DNA of 35,505 bases from positions 1 to 35,505 of the forward strand of contig CAJCBL010000234.1 in NCBI GenBank assembly GCA_903960515.1, read 5' to 3'. The position numbers and the translations under genes were made by a program. This document shows positions 16,548 through 24,580 of this stretch, piece after piece. Below the pieces are notes generated by a model. It worked only from the letters and a program-made list of their open reading frames with translations, was not told the DNA's origin and made no database searches. Source of the DNA: an uncultured Verrucomicrobiota bacterium. Lineage in GTDB: Bacteria; Verrucomicrobiota; Verrucomicrobiia; Opitutales; Opitutaceae. How positions within the stretch are numbered: position 1 is the first letter of the stretch; every line of letters begins with the position of its first letter.

Positions 16548-17549
16548 ATGAAGCCCACGCCGTCCTCCCCCACGCCACCACTTTCGGATAAGGCGGAGCT
16601 GCATCCACGCAACCGGCACCGCGGACGCTACGATTTCGCGCAACTCGTGGGCTCCTACCCCGCCCTGGCCGGCTTCCTGGGGCCCAACCCCCAGGGCGAT
16701 CGCACCATCGACTACGCCCAACCCGCCGCAGTCAAAGCTCTCAACGCCGCCCTACTGCGCCACTACTACGGTATCGACCGCTGGGATATCCCTGCGGGTT
16801 GCCTCTGCCCTCCGATTCCCGGCCGGGCCGATTATCTTCACCACGCCGCCGACCTGCTGGCCGAGGACAACGGCGGCCCCATCCCCCGCGGCCCGCTGGT
16901 TGCCGTGCTCGATGTGGGCGTGGGCGCGAACTGCATCTACCCCATCCTGGGCCACCAAGAGTACGGCTGGAGCTTCGTGGGCTCGGAGACCGAACCGGAG
17001 GCGCTGCGCAACGCCCGCCGCATCGTCGCAGAAAACTCGGCACTCAACGGCTTTGTCGACTGCCGCCACCAACCCTGCGCCGGGGCCATTTTCCGGGGCA
17101 TCCTGCGCCCGGGCGAGCGCTTCGAGCTCACGCTCTGCAATCCCCCCTTCCACGCTTCCGCGCAGGAGGCCGCCGCCGGCACACAGCGTAAGGTGCGCAA
17201 CCTCGGCATCGCCAAATCCTCCACTGCCGCCCGCGCCTCGCTCAACTTCGGCGGGAAAACCAACGAGCTTTGGTGCCCGGGCGGCGAACTCGCGTTCATC
17301 CGTCGCCTCATTGCCGAGAGCTCCGCCCTGCCGGCCACCGCACTGTGGTTCACCACCCTCGTATCCAAGGCGGAGAACCTGCCCGCCCTGCGCCGCGCGC
17401 TCACCGAGGCCCGCGCGGTCGAGGTGCGCGTCGTCCCCATGGCCCAGGGCCAGAAGCGCAGCCGCCTCCTCGCATGGAGCTTCCTCGCACCCCTGGCGCG
17501 CCGCGCCTGGTGCGCTCAGCGCTTGGCGGCCACGACGGCCTCGCGATAG
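16548..17549 (+). CDS. rlmF: 23S rRNA (adenine(1618)-N(6))-methyltransferase
   Basis: RlmF transfers a methyl group from S-adenosylmethionine to N6 of A1618 in 23S rRNA. The 333-residue protein shows the family pattern from the start: LHPRNRHRGRYDF (18-30), TIDYAQP (53-59), WDIPAGCLCPPIPGRADY (79-96) and LHHAADLLA. A Rossmann SAM site LDVGVGAN is at 121-128 and the adenine-N6 catalytic motif NPPF at 198-201, followed by a TNELWCPGGE segment. I use ATG 16548, preceded by a GGGGGG ribosome site; TTG 16542 adds two residues. The last 34 bases overlap the end of the convergent amidase gene. Confidence 0.94.
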   Translation: MKPTPSSPTPPLSDKAELHPRNRHRGRYDFAQLVGSYPALAGFLGPNPQGDRTIDYAQPAAVKALNAALLRHYYGIDRWDIPAGCLCPPIPGRADYLHHAADLLAEDNGGPIPRGPLVAVLDVGVGANCIYPILGHQEYGWSFVGSETEPEALRNARRIVAENSALNGFVDCRHQPCAGAIFRGILRPGERFELTLCNPPFHASAQEAAAGTQRKVRNLGIAKSSTAARASLNFGGKTNELWCPGGELAFIRRLIAESSALPATALWFTTLVSKAENLPALRRALTEARAVEVRVVPMAQGQKRSRLLAWSFLAPLARRAWCAQRLAATTASR

Positions 17550-18526
17550 CCGGCCAAGCCATCGGCGATGGCCGTAGCAATCTTTTGGCGCCATTCGGGG
17601 GTGGCGATCTTCTGCGCCTCGGCGTCGTTGGAGAGGTAGCCGCACTCCACCAACAGGCCGGGGCAGTCGATGTCGCGCAGCACGGCAAAGCGCGCGTGCT
17701 TAAGCCCCCGGTCGAAGGATTGCAGGCTACCCAGCAGTTCGCTGTGGATTCGGAAACCAAGTACCGCATTCCAGCCGTCCACAGCGTTGCCCGTCTGGCG
17801 AAACGCATCGTCGGGCTTCCGGCGGTCGGCCTCGGTGGAGCGCTGATTCTGCGGGGTGAGAATGAAGGTCTCGTTGCCCGAGACGCTCCGTTTGTCGATC
17901 GCGTTGAAATGAAGGCTGATGAACACATCGGCCTTCTCATGCTTGGCGAAGACCGCACGCAGCGGCAGCGGGATGAAGGTGTCGTTACGCCGGGTGAGCG
18001 CGACGCGGTATCCGGCAGCCTTGAGCAATTTCTCGAGCCGCAAAGCCACATCCAGCGCCATAGCCTTCTCCGAGAGCTTGAGGCGCGGGTTTACTGTGCC
18101 GTCGTCCCTACCTCCGTGGCCGGGGTCGATCACGATGGTGCGCAGGCCGGGCAGCGGCCCCGGGATCTGGCGCGGCTCGACGATGGGGCTCAGCAGACGA
18201 TCCCGGTCGACGCGGCTGATGTATAGAGTCTTGCGGTACGCCACAGCAGGCTCGCCCAGGAAGACTCGCCGGCCGTTGATCAGACAGTCGCGGCTATCGA
18301 CCTCCAACTCCAAGCGCAGGGTTTTGTTAGAGAGCAACAGTTTCTTGCCCGGCTCCAGCCATACTCGGCTCAGCCCGGCCTTCGAGGCAAAGGCGGCTGC
18401 ACTTACGTATTCGCTTTCGTAGAGCCTCGCCACCTCGCGTTCGGGACGTGCGGCGAAAGCCGCACACCCGAGCAACGAAAGCAGCGCGCACCCGACCATC
18501 AACCGGCCAAGGGGCGCGCGAGCCAT
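17516..18526 (-). CDS. N-acetylmuramoyl-L-alanine amidase (Amidase_3)
   Basis: This cuts the bond between muramic acid and the stem peptide of peptidoglycan in the periplasm, usually during cell separation. From ATG 18526 it is 336 residues. The signal sequence ends in LLSLLGCAAFAA, so it could be a lipoprotein (LLGC) or be cleaved after AFA. Residues about 35-110 look like a small beta-rich domain of the kind found before such amidases. The catalytic domain shows the zinc ligands His137 (DPGHGG), Glu153 (LSEKAMALDVA) and His206 (FISLHFNA), and the catalytic Glu294 (LLVECGYLSN). The alpha-helical insert that autoinhibits AmiC-type enzymes is not obvious. It starts 14 bases after the infC stop, so the two probably share a transcript. 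Its 3' end overlaps convergent rlmF by 34 bases. Confidence 0.92.
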   Translation of the reverse strand: MARAPLGRLMVGCALLSLLGCAAFAARPEREVARLYESEYVSAAAFASKAGLSRVWLEPGKKLLLSNKTLRLELEVDSRDCLINGRRVFLGEPAVAYRKTLYISRVDRDRLLSPIVEPRQIPGPLPGLRTIVIDPGHGGRDDGTVNPRLKLSEKAMALDVALRLEKLLKAAGYRVALTRRNDTFIPLPLRAVFAKHEKADVFISLHFNAIDKRSVSGNETFILTPQNQRSTEADRRKPDDAFRQTGNAVDGWNAVLGFRIHSELLGSLQSFDRGLKHARFAVLRDIDCPGLLVECGYLSNDAEAQKIATPEWRQKIATAIADGLAGYREAVVAAKR

Positions 18527-18540
18527 GACAGGGACCAAGC

Positions 18541-19254
18541 TCAGGTCGCGGGCTGCCCAGCCGTCGCGGCGGGGGCCGTGGCGGGCTTGGGAGCGGAGGC
18601 CGCCGGCTTGGGCGCGGGAACCTCCGCGTTGAGGCGGAGCTTGCGCTTGTTGGCGGGCAGCGGCGAGACCATCACCATGATATTGCGACCGGCGAGCTTC
18701 GGGTCGGAATCGGGATGGCCTACGTTGGCGAGCTCGGTGATGGCCTTGTTGACCACGGCAAAACCGATCTCGACATGGGCCATCTCGCGTCCGCGAAACT
18801 TGAGGCGCATCTTCACCTTGTTACCCTCGTTGAGGAACTCCTCGGCGTGGGTCAACTTGGTCATCAGATCGTGGGGATCAATACGAGCGGTGAGCTCGAT
18901 CTCCTTGATCTTGGTGGCGCCGCTCTTGGACGTCTTGGTCTTCTTGTTCTCCTCGTAGATGTACTTGCCGAAATCGAGGATACGGCAGACGGGAGGCACG
19001 GCGTTGGGCGCCACCTCCACCAGGTCGAGGCCGATCTGCAGAGCCAGTTTGTAGGCTTGGTCCGAGGTCATCACGCCCAACTGCTTGCCGTCGGGGTCGA
19101 TCACGCGAACCTGGGGCGCCTTGATGCGCAGGTTACGCCGGATATGGGCGTACGGGTCGTTGTTACGACCCCGGTTCTGATAGCCCGGCCGCTGAGGGCC
19201 GCCGCTGCTACTGCTGCTCGGGGTGCTGCCGGTGAAGGAAGGAGGTTTCTGCAT
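18541..19254 (-). CDS. infC: Translation initiation factor IF-3, with extended N and C termini
   Basis: IF-3 binds the 30S subunit, keeps it apart from 50S and proofreads start-codon and initiator-tRNA choice. The conserved core is clear: IRAP-like RIKAPQVRVIDPDG (44-57), LDLVEVAPNAVPPVCRILDFGKY (about 77-99), the linker, and the C-domain KMRLKFRGREMAHVEIG (about 148-164) with MVMVSPLP. At 237 residues it is longer than the typical 170-180. About 40 residues rich in Ser, Gly, Arg and Asn precede the core, and an Ala/Pro-rich tail follows. The start is either ATG 19254 or the adjacent TTG 19257. No strong ribosome site is visible, which fits the autoregulated rare-start behaviour known for infC. 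The usual rpmI-rplT genes do not follow; an amidase gene does. Confidence 0.93.
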   Translation of the reverse strand: MQKPPSFTGSTPSSSSSGGPQRPGYQNRGRNNDPYAHIRRNLRIKAPQVRVIDPDGKQLGVMTSDQAYKLALQIGLDLVEVAPNAVPPVCRILDFGKYIYEENKKTKTSKSGATKIKEIELTARIDPHDLMTKLTHAEEFLNEGNKVKMRLKFRGREMAHVEIGFAVVNKAITELANVGHPDSDPKLAGRNIMVMVSPLPANKRKLRLNAEVPAPKPAASAPKPATAPAATAGQPAT

Positions 19255-19432
19255 CAACTGATCGGATTTCGGTCTACGAGGGGATTGGTCGGGGCTGTGT
19301 TTGGCTGTTCATCCCTCGGGTTTCAACCCATTTCTGGCCAAAACGACGAATGTTCGGCAGACGGGCCGTCCGCCGTCGCAGCGGCACGGACACCAGGTGG
19401 GATGCTACAATCGGATTGAGTATGCTTACGGC

Positions 19433-20407
19433 TCAGTCGACGGGCCCCAGCCGCGCTTGGGCGCGCGTCAGGCTGGCGGCCATTGCGATGGCAGCCGCGA
19501 AACTGCGCCTGTCGGCCTCGCCCTTGCCGGCGAGGCCGAAGGCCGTGCCGTGGTCGGGGCTGGTGCGGATATGCGGCAGGCCCAGGGTGATGTTCACGCT
19601 GCGGTCGAAGTCCACGGCCTTCAGCGGCCCCAGGCCCTGGTCGTGGTAGGCGGCCACTGTGGCATCGAACTCGCCCTTGAGGGCGCGCACAAACACGGTG
19701 TCTCCGGGAAGCGGATCGCTCACGCCGGGCATGCTGCGGCGCAGGCGCCGCAGGAGCGGCTGCATCCAGCGCTGCTCCTCGTCGCCGAGCAGTCCGTGCT
19801 CGCCGGCGTGGGGATTAATCCCGCACACCGCGATGCGCGGCGTCTCCACGCCCTGGGCCCGGCACAGCCAGTGGGCCCGGCGCACCGCTCGCTCCAGCCG
19901 CTCGGGGGTGAGTTCGCTAGGCACCGCGCTTAGCGGCACATGCCACGTGGCCAGCGCCAGGCGCAGTTTGCCGCCGGCAAAAAGCATCGTCGGCTCCCCT
20001 CCCCAGCGTTGGGCGAAAAACTCCGTCTGCCCCACAAAGCCCGGGGACACCTTCGCCAGCCACTCCTTGCTCACCGGCCCGGTGACAACAGCGTCGAACA
20101 TCCCGTCGACACACCCCCGCGCCGCCTCCTCCATCGCCGCCAGCGCCACCCGGGCGCCGGCCATAGTGGGCTTGCCCGGGGCGGGCAGATACTGCGGGTC
20201 GCCCACGGCGAGTAGCCGGGCGTTGCACCGATCGCGCAACGGCTCCAGCCACGCCTGGGGCCCAAGCAACGTCACCCGACCCAGCCCTCGCGGATGCGCC
20301 AGGGCCCAGCTGGCCACAAGCTCGGGGCCTACCCCGGCCGGATCGCCGCAGGTGATGGCGAGGCGGGGGGCGGAGGGGCGCGGCCGGGGGGAAGTGGATG
20401 CGGGCAT
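19433..20407 (-). CDS. pdxA: 4-hydroxythreonine-4-phosphate dehydrogenase
   Basis: PdxA oxidises 4-phosphohydroxy-L-threonine with NAD(P)+ in the DXP-dependent pyridoxal-5'-phosphate pathway. From ATG 20407 it is 324 residues, the usual family length. Alternative starts at 20428 (ATG) and 20455 (TTG) would add a Gln/Arg-rich lead. Visible features are LAITCGDPAGVGPE (17-30), GPVSKEW near 110-116 and GQTEFFA, with metal ligands His156 (TWHVPL), His200 (INPHAGE) and His255 (YHDQGL). SPDHGTAF lies near residue 283. It is divergent from the hybrid kinase, with 63 bases between the two starts. It is followed after 175 bases by infC on the same strand. Confidence 0.94.
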   Translation of the reverse strand: MPASTSPRPRPSAPRLAITCGDPAGVGPELVASWALAHPRGLGRVTLLGPQAWLEPLRDRCNARLLAVGDPQYLPAPGKPTMAGARVALAAMEEAARGCVDGMFDAVVTGPVSKEWLAKVSPGFVGQTEFFAQRWGGEPTMLFAGGKLRLALATWHVPLSAVPSELTPERLERAVRRAHWLCRAQGVETPRIAVCGINPHAGEHGLLGDEEQRWMQPLLRRLRRSMPGVSDPLPGDTVFVRALKGEFDATVAAYHDQGLGPLKAVDFDRSVNITLGLPHIRTSPDHGTAFGLAGKGEADRRSFAAAIAMAASLTRAQARLGPVD

Positions 20408-20470
20408 GTGGGTTTGGACTGGGGCCATCCAAGCCTGCCGCCCTTGGAGTTTCAACTACCGGTTTGCGTC

Positions 20471-22489
20471 ATGAACAATTCGTTTCGCACGGCGAGAATC
20501 GGGTTTGCCCAGACCGGTTTCCTACTACGTCATGGAATCATGGAATTGGGATTTGCGCAGGCTTACCTTCAGGCGACCCTCATGGTCTCGCTCCTCTCGG
20601 TATGGGTGCTGGTGGGATTGTTCTACTACCTCAACCGCTACACCAAGCGCGAATACTTCACCATCTGGACGGCCGCCTGGCTCGCCTACGCGCTGTGGCT
20701 CACCCTCGGCCTCACCCGGCCCGATGAAGGCCCCACCAGCCTCATCTCGATGGTCAAGCAGTGCTGCGTGGCGGTATCCGCAGCCTTCATGCTCTGGGGC
20801 ACCCTGAGCTTCCTCGACATCCCCGTGCGCCAGACCCTCTTCGGCCTGTTCATGCTCTTCCTGGTCGCTTGGACGGTCGTCATGCCGCAGGTGGCCACCA
20901 ACGCCCTCCAGATCCAGCTCCCAGTATTCATCCTTCTAGGCTCCGGCAGCGTCTTCGCCGGCGTGTGCTTCTACCGGGTGCGCCGCCGGCTGCCCTATGT
21001 GGGCGCCGGGATGCTCGCGCTGGGCTTCCTGCTGTGGGGCCTGTACCTGGCGGTATACCCGGTGGCCCAACAGTATCCCGACCTCCACGCCATCGGCTAT
21101 CTCGTGGCCGCCGTGCTGCAGTTGTTCATAGCCGTGAGCATGATCGTGCTGGTGCTCGAGGAGGTGCGACACAAGACCGAGACTATGGTCGCCGAGATTG
21201 CCGACGTCCGCTCCGAAAAGGAGCGCCTGCAGGCCAAGGTGCTCACGGGCGAGGAACAGCTTCGCCGCATGTACGACCAGGTGCGCCTCACCGAGGGCGC
21301 CCAGCACGCCTACGACGAACTGCGGCGCACCCAGCAGACCGTCGTCCAACAGGAGCGCCTGCGCGCCATAGGCCAGATGGCCTGCGGCGTGGCCCACGAC
21401 ATCAACAACGCCCTCAGTCCGGTTTCTGCCTACACCGATCTGCTCACCCTCACCCTGCCCGACGACCTGCCCGACGAGGCCCGCCGCTACCTCGGCCACA
21501 TCCGCAGCGCCGCCGACGACGTGGCCCACATCGTAGGGCGCCTGCGCCAATGCTACCGCCCTCGCTCGGGTACTGAGCAACTGGAGGCAATCGCAGTCGA
21601 CCGCCTCATCGCCGAGGTGGCCGAGCTCACCCGTCCGCGCTGGCGCGACGACGCTCAGCGCAGGGGCGTCTCCATCGAGGTGGTCTGCACGCCCACCCCC
21701 GGCCTGCCCGCGCTGCTGGGCGACCCTTGCGAACTGCGCGAGGCGCTCGTGAACTTGGTATTCAATGCCGTCGACGCCCTCCCCTGCGGCGGACTGATCG
21801 AGCTGCGCACGAGCACCCAGGCCCCGAGCGCCGGCGTCGACGGGTCGCAGCGCCAGGTGGTCATCGAGGTTCGCGACAACGGCCTGGGTATGGACGAGGC
21901 CACCCGGCAGCACTGCCTGGAACCATTCTTCACCACCAAGGCGCAGCGGAGCACCGGACTGGGCCTGTCGATGGTGTACGGCATGATGCAGCGCCACGAC
22001 GGGCTCATCGAGATCGACAGCGCACCCAAGCGCGGCACCACCCTGCGGCTGATCCTGCCCGTGCGCGCCCTGCCCGCAGCCCCTGCCGGGAAGGTGCCGG
22101 CGGCCGCCGCCGGCCGCTCCCTGCGTATCCTCTGTGTTGACGACGAGCCGAAGCTGCGCGACCTCCTCGCCGATTGCTTGGGCAACTACGGCCACCGCGT
22201 CGTCGTGGCCGACAGCGGGCAACAGGGGCTGGCGATGTTCCGCTCCACCATGGAGGGTCCGGAGCACTACGAGGTAGTCATCACCGACCTGGGCATGCCC
22301 GAATTCGACGGCCGTCAGGTAGCGCAAGGCATCAAGGCCATGAGGCCCCGCACCCCCGTCATCATGATGACCGGTTGGAGCGACCTCATGAAGGACCAGG
22401 GGGAGCACTCGCCAGCGGTCGACGCCGTTCTGGGCAAGCCCCCCAAGCTCGAGGATCTCGTCGCCACGCTCCAATTGCTGGTGCCCTGA
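20471..22489 (+). CDS. Membrane hybrid histidine kinase with C-terminal receiver
   Basis: A 672-residue protein from ATG 20471; ATG 20540 is an alternative 23 codons in. Residues about 30-230 contain roughly seven hydrophobic membrane segments of an unrecognised sensor type. A predicted coiled coil (about 230-300) follows, then a dimerisation/phosphoacceptor domain with His309 in CGVAHDINNALSP. The ATPase domain has an N-box NLVFNAVDAL, a G1 box DNGLGMDE, FFTTK and a G2 box GLGLSMVYG. After a linker, the receiver begins near residue 552 with Asp557/Asp558, phosphoacceptor Asp606 (ITDLGMP), Thr634 and Lys656 (LGKPP). No separate response regulator lies nearby, so its output partner must be elsewhere. 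The signal sensed is unknown. Confidence 0.9.
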   Translation: MNNSFRTARIGFAQTGFLLRHGIMELGFAQAYLQATLMVSLLSVWVLVGLFYYLNRYTKREYFTIWTAAWLAYALWLTLGLTRPDEGPTSLISMVKQCCVAVSAAFMLWGTLSFLDIPVRQTLFGLFMLFLVAWTVVMPQVATNALQIQLPVFILLGSGSVFAGVCFYRVRRRLPYVGAGMLALGFLLWGLYLAVYPVAQQYPDLHAIGYLVAAVLQLFIAVSMIVLVLEEVRHKTETMVAEIADVRSEKERLQAKVLTGEEQLRRMYDQVRLTEGAQHAYDELRRTQQTVVQQERLRAIGQMACGVAHDINNALSPVSAYTDLLTLTLPDDLPDEARRYLGHIRSAADDVAHIVGRLRQCYRPRSGTEQLEAIAVDRLIAEVAELTRPRWRDDAQRRGVSIEVVCTPTPGLPALLGDPCELREALVNLVFNAVDALPCGGLIELRTSTQAPSAGVDGSQRQVVIEVRDNGLGMDEATRQHCLEPFFTTKAQRSTGLGLSMVYGMMQRHDGLIEIDSAPKRGTTLRLILPVRALPAAPAGKVPAAAAGRSLRILCVDDEPKLRDLLADCLGNYGHRVVVADSGQQGLAMFRSTMEGPEHYEVVITDLGMPEFDGRQVAQGIKAMRPRTPVIMMTGWSDLMKDQGEHSPAVDAVLGKPPKLEDLVATLQLLVP

Positions 22490-22673
22490 CCAGACTATTT
22501 GGCGCTCCCGGGCCACGCATTCGAGCCGAGGACCGAATCGGTATGCGCCCCGCGGATGGAAACCCGAGGGGCTCCCTCTATCACAGATCGACTCCAGGAG
22601 GAGGCGCTATCGAGTGCAGGCGCGCTCAGCCTACATCGACTCGGCCTTCGTTCCACCAGCCGGCAAATGGCAA

Positions 22674-23540
22674 CTAGCGTCCCAGAAACTCGGTGATCCT
22701 CGGGATCAGTTCCTCGCGGGCGTCCTCGAGCACGTAGTGGCCGGCGTCCGGGTAATACTCGACCTCGGCGTGGGTGCAGACCTTCTTCCAGCGCTCCAGA
22801 AAATGGTCGTTGAAGCAGAAATCCCGGCCGCCCCACCCGATCAGCATCGGCTTCGCGCGCAGCCACGCCAGATCGGTGCCGATCTGCTGGAGGATCGCCC
22901 GGCTGGGATGATCGGGCTCCATGGGGATGTCGCGAACAAACTGGTGCACGGCCACGCGCGAGCTCCAGCTGCGGTACGGCGCGAGATAGCCGGCGCGCAC
23001 CGCGGGCGGGAGCGGCTTGGCGACCGCCATCTTCACGGCCGGCCCGGCGAAACCGTTGAGCCCGCACACCAGCAACGCGCCCAGCACCGGCCACCGGCAT
23101 ACCGAAATGCGCCGCGGGATACGCGTATCAGGAAAGGCGGCGGTATTGAGCACCACAATCTTGCCAGTGGAGTCGACCGAGCGCGTGACCACGCCCATGC
23201 CGATCGCGCCGCCCCAGTCGTGCACGATTAGATGGATGCGCTTGAGCCGCAGGTGGTTGAGCAGCTTCACCACATCGCCTATGCGCCGCTCCAGGCGGTA
23301 GGGATAGTGCGCCGGCTTGTCGGAGAGCCCCATGCCCACGTGGTCGGGGACCACGCACCGCATGCGTCCACGAAGGGCGAGCACGACATTGCGGTAGTAG
23401 AAGGACCACGTCGGGTTGCCGTGGAGCATGAGCACGGCCTCGTCGGTGCGCGGCCCCTCGTCGAGGTAGTGCATCCGGGCCCCGTCGCCCACATCCAGGA
23501 AGTTCGAATCGAACGGATATTCGCTGCGCCAGTTTTCCAT
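22674..23540 (-). CDS. oleB: OleB-like alpha/beta-hydrolase (haloalkane dehalogenase family)
   Basis: OleB decarboxylates a cis-beta-lactone to the final olefin in long-chain hydrocarbon synthesis. The 288-residue protein starts at ATG 23540, two bases after the oleA stop; ATG 23549 is possible. A longer in-frame extension upstream is a shadow of oleA. Family features are HGNPTWSF (40-47), the nucleophile Asp108 in HDWGGAIG, an acidic GWGGRDFCF near 236-243, and His268 in DAGHYVLED. An Asp nucleophile in HDWGG, rather than Ser, places it in the haloalkane-dehalogenase branch, to which OleB belongs. The name is chosen mainly because the gene directly follows an oleA-like gene. A dehalogenase or other ester hydrolase remains possible. 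Confidence 0.78.
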   Translation of the reverse strand: MENWRSEYPFDSNFLDVGDGARMHYLDEGPRTDEAVLMLHGNPTWSFYYRNVVLALRGRMRCVVPDHVGMGLSDKPAHYPYRLERRIGDVVKLLNHLRLKRIHLIVHDWGGAIGMGVVTRSVDSTGKIVVLNTAAFPDTRIPRRISVCRWPVLGALLVCGLNGFAGPAVKMAVAKPLPPAVRAGYLAPYRSWSSRVAVHQFVRDIPMEPDHPSRAILQQIGTDLAWLRAKPMLIGWGGRDFCFNDHFLERWKKVCTHAEVEYYPDAGHYVLEDAREELIPRITEFLGR

Positions 23541-23542
23541 GT

Positions 23543-24577
23543 TCAACATTCCAGCACTAGCATCACGCAATTGATCCCGCTGCCGATGCCCAGCAGCCCC
23601 ACACGTTGCCCGGTGGTGATGAACCCGGACTCCCGCGCCTGCGCCAGCGTGAACGGCAACGCCACCGAGCCGGTGTTGCCCATCGTTTCGAAGGTCGAGA
23701 AGTCCTTGGCCAAGTCCAGCCCGAGCGTCTCGTAGAGTTTTTTCCGATGCATCACGCCCACCTGGTGACAGACAAAGCGGTCGAAATCGGCCTCGCCATA
23801 ACCCAGCTCGCGGCGGAGATCCTCCCAGGTGAGCCGCGCGGTCTCCACGCCGGCCACCAGCAGCTGCTCCGAATCGGTCTGCATCGCGAGCGCCTCGCCC
23901 TCGGTGCGGTCGCCCATGCACAGAGCGCTGAATTCACTGGCTGCGCGGGCTACGCCGCCCACCAGTCGCGGGCTTCCCGCCGGCGCCAGATCGCGGTGAC
24001 AAAGCACCGCGGCCACCGCGCCCGAACCGATGGTGAGGTTGGCGAAATAGGGTTTGATCTGCTGGCGGTCGAGCGGGCTGGTGCACAGGCGCCGTATCGT
24101 CTCCTCGACCAGCGGCCCGCCGTTCTCGCCGCAGGCGACAATGCCGGCGCGCACCTGGCCGCACTCGATCATGCCGCCCAACAGCGTGCAGGCATTGAGA
24201 AACCCGAGACAGGCGTTGGAAAGGTCGAGCACCTGCATCTGTGCGGGAAGGCCGGATTCACGGTGCACGAAGGCCGCCGTAGCCGGCTCCAGCATGTCGC
24301 GCGACACCGCGCCGTGGACAAGCAGCCCGAGCGCGGACGCCGGCACCGTGGTCTTCGCGAGCACGGCGCGCACCGCCCGGGCGCTGGCAGCCGAGGGGCG
24401 GGTGCCGGGTTCCCAGAAACGCCGCTCCTTGATGCCGGTCATCAACTCCAGGCGGCCGAAGGGCAGCTTGAGCCGCTCGTAGAGCGGGCGTAGCCGTTCC
24501 TCCAACGCGGCCGAGGTGAGCGCCACCGGCGGCAGCGCCGTGGCCAAGGATTCGAGTACGACGTTCTTGAAGTGCAT
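23543..24577 (-). CDS. oleA: OleA-like thiolase (3-oxoacyl-ACP synthase III family)
   Basis: OleA performs head-to-head Claisen condensation of two fatty acyl-CoAs to a beta-keto acid, the first step of olefin synthesis. The 344-residue protein has a FabH-type fold with Cys123 (SNACLGF), His271 (CHQVG) and Asn301 (GNTGSVALP) as the catalytic set. Glu97 in VSRDMLEPAT corresponds to the Glu that in OleA reaches in from the second subunit, and LLGIGSGINC near the C-terminus is also OleA-like. These distinguish it from housekeeping FabH. ATG 24577 lies three bases after the fabI stop. It sits in a fabZ-fabI-oleA-oleB operon. FabH-like condensation with another primer cannot be excluded. Confidence 0.82.
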   Translation of the reverse strand: MHFKNVVLESLATALPPVALTSAALEERLRPLYERLKLPFGRLELMTGIKERRFWEPGTRPSAASARAVRAVLAKTTVPASALGLLVHGAVSRDMLEPATAAFVHRESGLPAQMQVLDLSNACLGFLNACTLLGGMIECGQVRAGIVACGENGGPLVEETIRRLCTSPLDRQQIKPYFANLTIGSGAVAAVLCHRDLAPAGSPRLVGGVARAASEFSALCMGDRTEGEALAMQTDSEQLLVAGVETARLTWEDLRRELGYGEADFDRFVCHQVGVMHRKKLYETLGLDLAKDFSTFETMGNTGSVALPFTLAQARESGFITTGQRVGLLGIGSGINCVMLVLEC

Positions 24578-24580
24578 CGG

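Noticed and set aside
20936-22516. A 526-codon minus-strand open frame opposite the hybrid kinase
   Set aside because: The plus strand encodes clear kinase and receiver motifs. The antisense translation has none and shows the biased composition of a shadow.
23541-23921. In-frame N-terminal extension of the OleB-like gene
   Set aside because: These codons lie within oleA in another frame and translate to Arg/Gly-rich sequence. The hydrolase begins naturally at 23540.
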